DNA of 61,674 nt from contig CAJWBY010000006.1 in NCBI GenBank assembly GCA_913020705.1, positions 1-61,674 on the forward strand, read 5' to 3'. Of the stretch, positions 15,378 to 24,023 are shown in pieces. Source of the stretch: an uncultured Colwellia sp. Lineage in GTDB: Bacteria > Pseudomonadota > Gammaproteobacteria > Enterobacterales > Alteromonadaceae. The notes under the pieces are model-generated. The model was given only the letters and a program-made list of their open reading frames with translations, ran no database searches and was not told the origin of the DNA. Within the stretch, counting starts at the first letter, position 1. Each line of letters opens with the position of its first letter. The position numbers and the translations under genes are program-made.

Positions 15378-17138
15378 CTATATAAGTTGTTGTTCAACCC
15401 AATTGACGGTTAACTCTTCCAATAAATCCATCGGTAAACTGCCATTTTTAAGCATTTGGTCGTGAAAATCACGTATGTTGAATTTATCACCCAACTTCTC
15501 TTCTGCCATTGCACGTAACTGACGAATTTTTATCTCACCAATTTTGTATGAAAGTGCTTGAGCTGGCCAGCTAATGTAGCGGTCAATCTGCGCAATAACA
15601 TCTGCCATGCTTAAAGCTGTGTTATCTGCTAAGTAATCGACTGCTTGCTGGCGAGACCAACCTTTAGCATGCATACCTGTGTCTACGACTAAACGACAAG
15701 CGCGCCAAGCTTCATAGGTTAAACGGCCAAAGTCACTATATGGGTCTTGATAGAAACCAATTTCTTTGCCTAAACGTTCTGAATATAAACCCCATCCTTC
15801 ACCAAACGCTGCGTGGTAAAGTGTTTTTCTAAACTCAGGCATATCAACTTCTTGAGCAATTGCACTTTGCATGTGATGCCCAGGTTCAGCTTCATGAAAC
15901 GTTAATGCTTCTAGCGTATATAAAGGTTGGCTTGTTAAGTCTTTAGTATCAATAAAATAAGTGCCTGACGTTGTACCGCTACCATCAGATGCTACGTAAT
16001 ACGCACCACCATTTGGAGATGCTTTTATATCGAAGGTTGATCTTGGTAGTACTGAAAACCATTTCGGTAATTGTGCGGCCATTTTACGTGTAATGTAGCT
16101 GGCTTTTTCAATTAAGTCGCGAGGTTCATCGGTATAAAACTGTGGGTCAGTCCGTAGGAATTTGATAAAATCAGTAAAGTCGCCTTTGAATTTTACCTCT
16201 TTAATAATCACATCCATTTCTTGACGAATACGCGCCACTTCTTTTAAGCCTAAGTTATGAATTTCATCAGCTGACATAGATGTAGTGGTGTAAAATTCAA
16301 TAAGGTATTGATAATACGCTTCACCATTTTTTAAAGGACTGATACCAACCGTTTTACGACAATTAGTCATGTATTCTTGTGTGAAAAATGTATAAAACTT
16401 TTTGTATTCAGGAATAACTTGTCGAGTGATGAGTTCAGCGGCTTTACTTTGATATTTTGCTTTATCATTTCTGGATATTTTACTCGGCATATTCAGTAGT
16501 GGTTGATAAAAAAGACTTTTATTTACGTCCTCAACAATGTGCTTACTTATGCTTTTATCAAAGTTTTTAAAACTTTCACAATAATGCGTATGACCTTGAG
16601 CAATCGCTTCAGTTAGATTGTCGATATGCTCCTGATTGTAACGTGGAAAATCGGCAAGGCTGATTAGGTAATTGTCGTAATCTTTAACCGTTAAGAAAGA
16701 CATGTTGGCCGGCGCACCAGCAAAGTAACTGTGAAATCCTGAATAGATGTTCATCGGGTAAAACTGGTCTAGCTGCTTATAACTTTTGGCTTCTGTTTGA
16801 CGCTCATATTTAAATAAACGATAAGTGACTTGTTCTTTAGCAGAAAGTTTCGATAGTTCAATTTTATCGAGTCTGCCAAGTAAAGACTGATTAAAGAGCT
16901 CACGTCTTTTTTCTGATTTTTTTGAAAACGACGGAAGCTTACCATTCATTCTAAAAGCGTCGGGGTCTTTACGAAAAAACACTTGTTCTTTGTTGGCATT
17001 CTTCCAATGATCATTTAAGAGTTGTTCAAATTTTTGTGACGAGGGATTGTTTGTTTCATCAGCGTGTACTAAAAAGCTAGTATTTGCGGTAATGGATGAA
17101 ATGAATAAAAGGGCGAGTGTGAATTTATTTCTTATCAT
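15378..17138 (-). CDS. Secreted DUF885 family putative metallopeptidase
   Basis: The 586-residue protein has an N-terminal signal peptide ending near residue 26 (FLVHA) and is a full-length DUF885 member. The conserved HEAEPGHHMQ motif lies at about residue 415, followed by EGWGLYSE; together they resemble a HExxxGH zinc site with a downstream glutamate, as in thermolysin-like clans. DUF885 proteins are treated as exported or lipoprotein peptidases, but substrate and activity are mostly untested. It is monocistronic, with a terminator behind and a divergent DUF1294 gene in front. Confidence 0.85.
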   Translation of the reverse strand: MIRNKFTLALLFISSITANTSFLVHADETNNPSSQKFEQLLNDHWKNANKEQVFFRKDPDAFRMNGKLPSFSKKSEKRRELFNQSLLGRLDKIELSKLSAKEQVTYRLFKYERQTEAKSYKQLDQFYPMNIYSGFHSYFAGAPANMSFLTVKDYDNYLISLADFPRYNQEHIDNLTEAIAQGHTHYCESFKNFDKSISKHIVEDVNKSLFYQPLLNMPSKISRNDKAKYQSKAAELITRQVIPEYKKFYTFFTQEYMTNCRKTVGISPLKNGEAYYQYLIEFYTTTSMSADEIHNLGLKEVARIRQEMDVIIKEVKFKGDFTDFIKFLRTDPQFYTDEPRDLIEKASYITRKMAAQLPKWFSVLPRSTFDIKASPNGGAYYVASDGSGTTSGTYFIDTKDLTSQPLYTLEALTFHEAEPGHHMQSAIAQEVDMPEFRKTLYHAAFGEGWGLYSERLGKEIGFYQDPYSDFGRLTYEAWRACRLVVDTGMHAKGWSRQQAVDYLADNTALSMADVIAQIDRYISWPAQALSYKIGEIKIRQLRAMAEEKLGDKFNIRDFHDQMLKNGSLPMDLLEELTVNWVEQQLI

Positions 17139-17213
17139 TATTTTTATCTTTTGTTTGATTAGGAAAGCGCAGGTAATATAGCAACTGCTGAATCGCTTAC
17201 AAAGTATATTAAT

Positions 17214-17561
17214 ATGTTTTCAAAAATCATCGCCATTTTATTCTTGTTGGTAATAACCTTTCTTTCTTTCAACAAAGGGCTTCATAGATTAATTTTGTTC
17301 GGTTATTTCACGTTAAGTTTATTAACATTTGTACTTTATGCCATTGATAAAAGAAATGCGATTAAAGGGAGGTGGCGTGTTTCTGAAAAAACACTACAAA
17401 TATCTTCTTTGCTTGGAGGTTGGCCTGGAGCGTTATTAGCCCAACAAGCTTTTAGGCATAAGACCCCAAAGCGGCCCTTTATTTTTGTGCTGTGGTTAGG
17501 AGTTATTATTAATGCTGGCGTTTTTGCTTATTTCTTATATTCGGTTGTTTTCGGTCTTTGA
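17214..17561 (+). CDS. DUF1294 family membrane protein
   Basis: The 115-residue protein has hydrophobic segments at about residues 5-14, 26-43 and 90-112, and the DUF1294 signature between them: YAIDKRNAIKGRWRVSEKTL, then LLGGWPGALLAQQ and RHKT. In many bacteria this domain follows a cold-shock domain; here it stands alone, with an extra N-terminal membrane helix instead. Function is unknown. The gene is divergent from the DUF885 gene, with only 75 bases between starts, so the two promoters overlap. Confidence 0.85.
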   Translation: MFSKIIAILFLLVITFLSFNKGLHRLILFGYFTLSLLTFVLYAIDKRNAIKGRWRVSEKTLQISSLLGGWPGALLAQQAFRHKTPKRPFIFVLWLGVIINAGVFAYFLYSVVFGL

Positions 17562-17574
17562 TTTGTTAGAAAGT

Positions 17575-17602
17575 AAGTAGATGAAGTACCCCTCATCTAC
17601 TT
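17575..17602. terminator. Hairpin between convergent DUF1294 and GH97 genes
   Basis: AAGTAGATGA pairs with TCATCTACTT across an eight-base loop in the 69-base gap between two convergent genes. It is a likely shared terminator. Confidence 0.6.
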
Positions 17603-17630
17603 TACGTCTATTTATATTTTACAGTCTTAG

Positions 17631-19664
17631 CTATAAAGCCTTAAAACGAATGGCAGCGCCACCACTTGTTGCTAGCGGTAACACTAATTCGTCGTTAGCC
17701 GTGACTTGTTTATTTTCAATAATCATTTCATATGGATTGTTAATCCATTCTGCATTTTTACCGTCGCGATAAATTTGCGCTTGATAGCGTTTGTTCTTAT
17801 CAAGAAAGTCTAACTTCAACGTTAATGTACGCGCCATCTCATCTGTTAATGCACCAACAAACCAATCCTCACCATCTCTTTCTTGGCGAGCAAAAGCAAC
17901 ATATTCTCCAACCTCACCAGCAATGGCCTTACTCTCTTCCCAGTTTGTAGGCACGTCTTTAATAAACTGAAAAGCAGCTAAATTTGCTTGATAGTTTTTA
18001 GGCAAATCAGCCGCCATTTGAATAGGGCTATAAAGTACTACATACAAGGCTAGTTGCTTTGCTAGTGTAGTTTGCGGACGATTACTTTTATCACCTAAAT
18101 CATTGAAACTCATGTCGAAAATACCCGGTGTAAAATCCATAGGTCCCGATAACATTCTTGTGAAGGGTAAAATAGTCGTGTGTTCTGGTGGATTAGGCGG
18201 AGTGCCCCACGCATTAAATTCTTGGCCGCGAGCGCCTTCTCTTGAAATCCAATTAGGATAAGTTCTGCGTAAACCCGTATCTTTAATCGGTTCATGGGTA
18301 TTAATACTGATTTTATACTTGGCGGCTTCCGTTACACTATGTAGGTACTCACTTATCATGAACTGACTGTCATGCCACTCTTTACGAACAATGCCATTTT
18401 CATCAATGCGTTTAATATCACCACCGTCAGCAACATAACCGGTTTTAACTTGTCTTACGCCATGCTTTTCATAAAGCGCGTAAGCATCACTCATTTGATC
18501 ACGATAGTTAGTGACATTACCTGAAGTTTCATGATGGCCAATTAACCGGACACCTTTTTTCTTACCGTATGCAGATACGGCTGAGATATCAAAATCATCA
18601 TAAGATTTACTGAAATTGAATACGTCTCCGTTGAAAAACCAATCGCCATCCCAACCCACATTCCAACCTTCAACCAATACACCTGCAAAGCCATGTTCTG
18701 CGGCAAAGTCAATGTAACGCATTGTTTCACTTGTCGTTGCGCCGTGCTTTTCGCCGCTTCCCCAAGTGTTAGCATTTATATGCATTCCCCACCAAATCCC
18801 TACGTATTTAGCCGGTTCAACCCAAGATACGTCACCCAATTTATTCGGTTCGTTAAGGTTTAATATTAAGTCTGAATTGAGTAAACCAACGGCATTTTTA
18901 CTGATTTGAATAGTGCGCCATGGGCTTTTAAAGTCAGTGTTTGTTTTAACTAATATGCCATCAGACCAAGGCGTTAAATCTGCTTTTAAAATACCTGGGC
19001 GCTTTTGATTAATGGTCATTGCAGCATAATCAACTAATGCGGCTTCGTGAATACTGATGTGAGTACCAGAGTCTAGTTTAAAGGTAAAAGGTGTATGAGC
19101 ACGGTCAACCGATGCTACATCAGTGGTGTTATAAATATATTCATAACGATTCCAACCACGTGCAGGTATCCACCATGCAGTTGCTTTTTGCTCGTCATTT
19201 ATCGCAAACTCGGTAAATTCATTAATGATTTCGACTTGGTCTAAATCTTTTTGTTTTGGCACTTCGTAACGAAAACCAATACCGTCATTAAATAAACGGA
19301 AACGTACGTTGAATTTTTTGGCCTCGGAATTACTACTATTTGCAAATGTGACTAATAACTCATTGTGATGATCCGTAACATTTTTACGTTCACCCCAAGG
19401 TAATTGCCATACTGATTTGGCCGATTTTTCTTGGCTGGAGGAGATGGTAAATCCGTCACTAAAGGGCATCGTGTTTTTAAACGCCAAGCCTAAGCGGGAA
19501 GGCTTGATAATACGTTCACCTGAAAAGCTAATTTTATAACTTGGTTTACCCTCATCATTAACGCTGAGAACAATTTTTCCGTCTGGAGAACTTAACTCAA
19601 CAGTTTGTGCAAATATACTGTTTGAAAACAACAGTACGCTAAGGCTTAGTATTATCTTTTTCAT
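17631..19664 (-). CDS. GH97 family alpha-glucosidase (SusB-like)
   Basis: The 677-residue protein has a signal peptide (cut after SIFA), the N-terminal beta-supersandwich of GH97 with GIGFRYEVP, a barrel with VEGWNVGWDGDW, and the acid/base region HEPIKDTGLRRTYPNW then GARGQEFNAWG. These glutamates match the inverting SusB-type enzymes, which release glucose from alpha-glucan oligosaccharides in the periplasm. Length is normal for the family. An operator-like 16-mer stands 66 bases upstream of the start and links it to the starch genes at 24024-36339, although it is separated from them by about 4 kb of other genes. Confidence 0.9.
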   Translation of the reverse strand: MKKIILSLSVLLFSNSIFAQTVELSSPDGKIVLSVNDEGKPSYKISFSGERIIKPSRLGLAFKNTMPFSDGFTISSSQEKSAKSVWQLPWGERKNVTDHHNELLVTFANSSNSEAKKFNVRFRLFNDGIGFRYEVPKQKDLDQVEIINEFTEFAINDEQKATAWWIPARGWNRYEYIYNTTDVASVDRAHTPFTFKLDSGTHISIHEAALVDYAAMTINQKRPGILKADLTPWSDGILVKTNTDFKSPWRTIQISKNAVGLLNSDLILNLNEPNKLGDVSWVEPAKYVGIWWGMHINANTWGSGEKHGATTSETMRYIDFAAEHGFAGVLVEGWNVGWDGDWFFNGDVFNFSKSYDDFDISAVSAYGKKKGVRLIGHHETSGNVTNYRDQMSDAYALYEKHGVRQVKTGYVADGGDIKRIDENGIVRKEWHDSQFMISEYLHSVTEAAKYKISINTHEPIKDTGLRRTYPNWISREGARGQEFNAWGTPPNPPEHTTILPFTRMLSGPMDFTPGIFDMSFNDLGDKSNRPQTTLAKQLALYVVLYSPIQMAADLPKNYQANLAAFQFIKDVPTNWEESKAIAGEVGEYVAFARQERDGEDWFVGALTDEMARTLTLKLDFLDKNKRYQAQIYRDGKNAEWINNPYEMIIENKQVTANDELVLPLATSGGAAIRFKAL

Positions 19665-19991
19665 GAATATTCCCGATGTTTTTTATTACATCAAGCATAA
19701 AGGACTTGCGCAAATTTACCGTTAACCTACATACGTATTCATCCATTTTATTATAAATAAACAAGCTTTACTTATAAAAAAATAGTGTGTTGACCTTATA
19801 AAGAACAAGCAATAAAAGATAAAATAACAGAACTTGTGTTTGTTGAATAAGTGGGGGTAATTGCTGGAGGTTTTTTTTGCTTTTATTAATAAAAAAAACC
19901 GTGGGTTGTTATGCAAAGTTTGAGGGTGGTGTGAAGCGCTATTGATCAGTTCTTATACCAAGAGCGCGTGAATAATATTTTTACCAACACT
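19665..19991. other. Intergenic region with starch-regulon operator and A/T inverted repeat
   Basis: This 327-base gap holds the GH97 promoter side, with the operator at 19727-19742. It also contains an A/T-rich inverted repeat in which GGTTTTTTTT at 19869-19878 pairs with AAAAAAAACC at 19891-19900; this may end transcription of the acyltransferase gene. I see no coding sequence with a convincing start site. Confidence 0.6.
19727..19742. promoter_or_regulatory. Palindromic operator copy 1 (before GH97)
   Basis: The sequence CTACATACGTATTCAT matches the consensus TTGCATACGTATTCAA at 13 of 16 positions, including the central CATACGTATTCA. It lies 63-78 bases upstream of the GH97 start. The TACGTA centre is typical of LacI-family operators. 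Confidence 0.7.
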
Positions 19992-20891
19992 TTATCCATT
20001 TGGTAAGGCAAACGAATTACCTTTTGAATACAAATGTAGATAACAGCCTTTCCCTGCTAAGGTTAATCGGTATGTGGTTTCCGCTCTTTCTAAAAAGCCT
20101 TGCTCAACAAGACCTTTTTCGATTAAAAAATCGAACATAGTATTTGATATTTCACCCATTTTAGCTTTTGCGCTTATTTCCATTTTTGTGGCAACACCTT
20201 TAATAGAATTAATGGCATAAAGTGCACGAATAATTGCAGCTTCTTTATCACCTATTCTGGGCATGCGACCTTGGTATGGTGGAAATTGTTTCGCGGGATA
20301 TTTGCCGTAAACACTTTTATAAGAAGCCTGCATCGCTTGAATATCATCGTCTTTGCTCTCGGTCAATTTAAAGATATGAAAAACGCCAGTTTCTTTACTG
20401 AGGTAATCGACTTTGGCTAAGAAAATAGGTAATCCACTTCCTTGAGCAACATGGTAAAAGCCTGTTTTCCATTTTGCCACTCCGCCTCGTGTGCCTTCAG
20501 GGGTAAATAAGAAAAATACCCTTTTACCTTTTTGTGTTTCAATAAACTGCTTAATTTGATCAACCTGACCTGAGCCTGCTTCGGATCTGTCGATAGGCAT
20601 AGCGCCAAGGTACATCAGCCAACGGCCCAAGATTGGTACTCGGCACATACTGTCTTTAATAGAAAAGTATATTTTTACATCTTGTAATATGGCGGCGCCA
20701 AGTGCATAAACAAAATCCCAATTTGAGGTGTGCGGTGCTGCTATGGTAATACCAGCACCTTCTGGGGTTACTTTGCATAATTTCCAGCCTGCAATTTTAA
20801 ACCAAAGGCTAAAAAGAAACTTTAGAATGTATTTACTGAAAATACCGTCAAAGATTGTTTTTTCACGAATGAGGAGATTTTTTATAGGCAT
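19992..20891 (-). CDS. Lysophospholipid acyltransferase (PlsC-like) with C-terminal winged-helix extension
   Basis: Residues 1-195 are an acyltransferase of the PlsC superfamily: the HTSNWD box (H-x4-D) at about residue 54, then the GAMPIDRS and FTPEGTRGG blocks. Family members transfer an acyl chain to a lysophospholipid or related acceptor at the inner membrane. The last 100 residues (from GDKEAAIIRALY, through KMEISAKAKMG and FDFLIEKGLVEQ, to TTYRLTLAGKG) look like a winged helix-turn-helix, not part of a normal PlsC. This fusion is unusual. No signal peptide. ATG 20891 is the start; the gene is divergent from the response-regulator gene. Confidence 0.85.
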   Translation of the reverse strand: MPIKNLLIREKTIFDGIFSKYILKFLFSLWFKIAGWKLCKVTPEGAGITIAAPHTSNWDFVYALGAAILQDVKIYFSIKDSMCRVPILGRWLMYLGAMPIDRSEAGSGQVDQIKQFIETQKGKRVFFLFTPEGTRGGVAKWKTGFYHVAQGSGLPIFLAKVDYLSKETGVFHIFKLTESKDDDIQAMQASYKSVYGKYPAKQFPPYQGRMPRIGDKEAAIIRALYAINSIKGVATKMEISAKAKMGEISNTMFDFLIEKGLVEQGFLERAETTYRLTLAGKGCYLHLYSKGNSFALPNG

Positions 20892-21244
20892 AATGATGTT
20901 ACATAAAAAATGGGATAATTTTAAATAATAGCATATTTGTACTGTTTATTTAGTTTGTTAAGCAGAAAAAAGCACCTCAAACATAGATTGGCGCTTATGA
21001 TTGAATGACAACAGAGCCAAAATAATCAGCCTGAAAGTCAGCTGCTCTAATATTTTTATTTTTTGAAAATCGGGTGCTAGATAATTGATTAGTCTATTCA
21101 GTTAAGGAAATAGAGTCAGTGTTTTCGTGGATAAAGTTGTTATGAAACATCCTATCTGTCAAAAATAGAAATGTAGGCTATAGTTAATAAGCCTCATTGT
21201 TTTTTCAAATTTTTGAAGATATATATATATGACAGGGATTAGTT
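20892..21244. other. Intergenic region between divergent acyltransferase and REC-kinase genes
   Basis: This 353-base AT-rich gap contains the promoters for both divergent genes. A short TA dinucleotide run (ATATATATATAT near 21221-21231) is followed by the CAGGGA ribosome-binding site of the plus-strand gene. No ORF or RNA gene is evident. Confidence 0.5.
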
Positions 21245-22690
21245 ATGATGAATTCAAATATATTCTTATTGAACTTACCGCAAAGCGTTACTAGCGTTTT
21301 ACTCCCTGTTCTAGAGGGTGAACATTTAGGTAATGTTCAATCAGTAACTTCTGGTGATATAAGTCAGCCGCTAAATATGACTATTACGAACACTGATTAT
21401 ATCATTTTTTATGTTGAAAAAATCGATGAAGAGAGTATTTCTAGGTTCGAGTTAAAGCATGATGTACCAACACTACTAATAACCAGTACTTTTAATTTTG
21501 AAATGGAAAGAACAGCTAAAGAACATTATATTAATATGATTGTGGGTGAAAATGATAGCGAGTTAACCTCTCTTGTTTACGGTTTCATTAGGCAGCATGA
21601 TATTTATCGTTATCAGCACGCGTTAATTGTTGATGACTCTAGAGTTGATAGCCGGATTGTAGCGAATATATTATGTAATGAGTTTATTCAAAATGAAATT
21701 GAGCTCTACAGTGAGAAAGTAATTTCTCGTTTAATGTTAACGCCCTCTATAAATATAATAATACTTGATTATGAAATGCCATTTAAAAATGGCTGTGATC
21801 TCATGCAAGCAATCAAAGAAACTTTTTTGAAACGTTCTTTTATTTTTATTGGTTTAACAGGCAGTAGAAATGGTGCTATTAAATTTCTAACTAAGGGGGC
21901 AGATGATGTTTTTATTAAGCCATTTGATCATGAACTCTTCACACTAACATTGAGAAAACTGATTTTTAATGTGCATAAAACTAACAAAGACACACGTACT
22001 TTGAATGATTATAAAAAGATTGTAGATAATATCACTAAAGAAATTTCTGATCCTATTTACGTTTTAACAACGGTTAATGATTGTTTGCTAGATGGAAAAA
22101 CCAGTGAAACTCAACATAACAAACTTAAAACGCTGAGCTTACAGTGTAAGGAACGGTTAACCCATACCTTTGATAGTTTATTAAATTACTTTGCTGTTTC
22201 TAGTTATATGCAAAGCTCACTCGTCAATTCCTGCTCCTTGCAATCCATGATAGCAACGCAACTTTATTTAGAATCAAGCCGTGATAAATTACGCAATATA
22301 GTCGTGAGCAAGTCGCTTGATGATGACATTAAATACTTATGCGTTCCAGAGTCCATTGGTCAAATAATAAATCAATTAACTCACGATGCCGTAATGCGAT
22401 CACAAAAAGGAGGTGAACTTAAAATACGATTATACACAAAAGAAGAGGATATTGTTTTTGAGGTTGAAGATGCTTCATGCTCTTCATTAGAGGCTAAATG
22501 TGAAATTTCAAACGTCGAAGATTTGAATCAAGATGGTCTTCTCCAAGCACAAGCCTTAAAACAATTAGTCAATCAAAAGATTATAAATGAATACGATGGT
22601 TCTTTAGGTGTTCTTCTGCGAAAAAGCGGAAATGTACATTTTTTTAAAGTTCCGAAGAAGACCTTTCTTTTAGGAAAAACATATCATTGA
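21245..22690 (+). CDS. Pseudo-receiver, receiver and degenerate histidine-kinase protein
   Basis: The 481-residue protein (ATG 21245 or 21248) has three parts. Residues 1-115 resemble a receiver fold without the phospho-aspartate. Residues 125-250 are a full receiver: VDDSRVD acidic pair, phospho-aspartate in IILDYEMP, threonine in GLTGS, and lysine in IKPFD. Residues 255-470 resemble a kinase transmitter: a DHp-like helix pair with TKEISDPIYVL but no phospho-histidine, then an ATPase-like part (INQLTHDAVMRSQKGGELKI) in which the G1/G2 glycine boxes are weak. It probably relays a signal as a receiver rather than acting as a kinase. Convergent with a diguanylate cyclase gene. Confidence 0.75.
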   Translation: MMNSNIFLLNLPQSVTSVLLPVLEGEHLGNVQSVTSGDISQPLNMTITNTDYIIFYVEKIDEESISRFELKHDVPTLLITSTFNFEMERTAKEHYINMIVGENDSELTSLVYGFIRQHDIYRYQHALIVDDSRVDSRIVANILCNEFIQNEIELYSEKVISRLMLTPSINIIILDYEMPFKNGCDLMQAIKETFLKRSFIFIGLTGSRNGAIKFLTKGADDVFIKPFDHELFTLTLRKLIFNVHKTNKDTRTLNDYKKIVDNITKEISDPIYVLTTVNDCLLDGKTSETQHNKLKTLSLQCKERLTHTFDSLLNYFAVSSYMQSSLVNSCSLQSMIATQLYLESSRDKLRNIVVSKSLDDDIKYLCVPESIGQIINQLTHDAVMRSQKGGELKIRLYTKEEDIVFEVEDASCSSLEAKCEISNVEDLNQDGLLQAQALKQLVNQKIINEYDGSLGVLLRKSGNVHFFKVPKKTFLLGKTYH

Positions 22691-22779
22691 TATGTCATTA
22701 TTGAAATTCACCTCTGCATTGTTTATCTGAGTAATAATTTTACGATAAAACACTGAAATCATATCCATATTCAACGTTA

Positions 22780-23745
22780 TTAGGCATATAAATAGCAACA
22801 ATTTCTTCCATTCTTTTTAGCGAGATAAAGGGCAATGTCCGAATGTTTAAATAAGTCTTTTCTATTAAGTTTATCTGCCGCCATTACTTCAATTCCAATA
22901 CTGACAGTAACAACACCTATGTTAGATTTAGTATGCTTAATATCTAATGCCTGAATATTCACTCGAATTGTCTCTGCAATGGTAAAAGCGTTTTCTGCGT
23001 CGGTTGAAGGCAATAACACAACGAATTCTTCACCTCCAAACCTGGATACTAGGTCTGTTTCTCTCTGGAGTGATTTTTCTATTGATTTAGCCACCTTGCA
23101 GAGTGCAATATCACCACAATCGTGGCCATAGTAATCGTTGTATGTTTTAAAGTTGTCTATGTCGATCATTAACAGTGATAGAGAAGTGTTATTGCGCTTA
23201 GCTGTTGATATGTTTTCTCCGAGGCGTCTCTCATAAAAACAACGGTTCGACAATTTCGTTAAAAAATCAGTGTCACAACTTATTCTTAATTGTTTATTTA
23301 ATTCTTCTAGTTCTTTCGTGCGTTTTATTACTAGTGATTCAAGTTCGGTATTCAGTTGATGAAGTTTAAGTTCAGCTGACTTGCGATCAGTAATATCTTG
23401 GACAAAAGCTACAAAGTGATCGATGCTTCCATCTTCTTTTCGAATACAATTAGCAGAAATACTGGCGTAAATGACGATGCCATTTTTACGTTGGAAGCGC
23501 TTGTCCATCGAGTACCCTTCAATTTCCCCTGCAAGCACTCGTTCAAATTCAGCTACGTCTGCTTCCAAATCATCGGGGTAGGTAATATCGGCCCAAGAAA
23601 GGTTCATGAGCTCATCTCGTGTGTAACCGAGAATTTCACATAGCTTGTCGTTGACGTCAATCCAACCTTTTTCAATTGAAGTTACGGCCATGCCGATCAA
23701 GCCCAAACTGAAATAGTTGTGATATAGCTCTTCAACTTTAGGCAT
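22780..23745 (-). CDS. PAS-GGDEF diguanylate cyclase
   Basis: The 321-residue protein has a PAS domain (residues 10-120, ending VQDITDRKSAE), a short coiled coil (120-155) and a GGDEF domain. The active site is RFGGEEF; the inhibitory I-site RxxD (RETD) sits the usual five residues before it, and the substrate-binding DIDNFKTYND and VSIG segments are present. It should make c-di-GMP from two GTP, with product inhibition, in response to a signal seen by the PAS domain. No transmembrane segment, so it is cytoplasmic. It ends 90 bases from the convergent receiver-protein gene. Confidence 0.92.
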   Translation of the reverse strand: MPKVEELYHNYFSLGLIGMAVTSIEKGWIDVNDKLCEILGYTRDELMNLSWADITYPDDLEADVAEFERVLAGEIEGYSMDKRFQRKNGIVIYASISANCIRKEDGSIDHFVAFVQDITDRKSAELKLHQLNTELESLVIKRTKELEELNKQLRISCDTDFLTKLSNRCFYERRLGENISTAKRNNTSLSLLMIDIDNFKTYNDYYGHDCGDIALCKVAKSIEKSLQRETDLVSRFGGEEFVVLLPSTDAENAFTIAETIRVNIQALDIKHTKSNIGVVTVSIGIEVMAADKLNRKDLFKHSDIALYLAKKNGRNCCYLYA

Positions 23746-24023
23746 TTATATCCTTGTGGAATTTTGTATATCTATAATATAGCTCATGATTAAATTAAAT
23801 GGGTACTATGAGGTAATTGTTCTTTTTATTCGTTGCAATTTCATGTGAAGATACTCATCTAGTCCTACTTTCTCTATCATTAACATATCATTAACATATC
23901 ATTGTTCGGTAACTTTAACTATTCTAAGTAATCCATATGTTTAAAAAAGTGAGCCTAACCCACAAGGGAATTGAAAATTAAGCTCTTTAATTTTTAATGC
24001 ATACTTAAAATTTCAAATTAGCG

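Noticed and set aside
21221..21231. TA dinucleotide run
   Set aside because: A short AT-run before a ribosome-binding site is common in this AT-rich genome and needs no special role.
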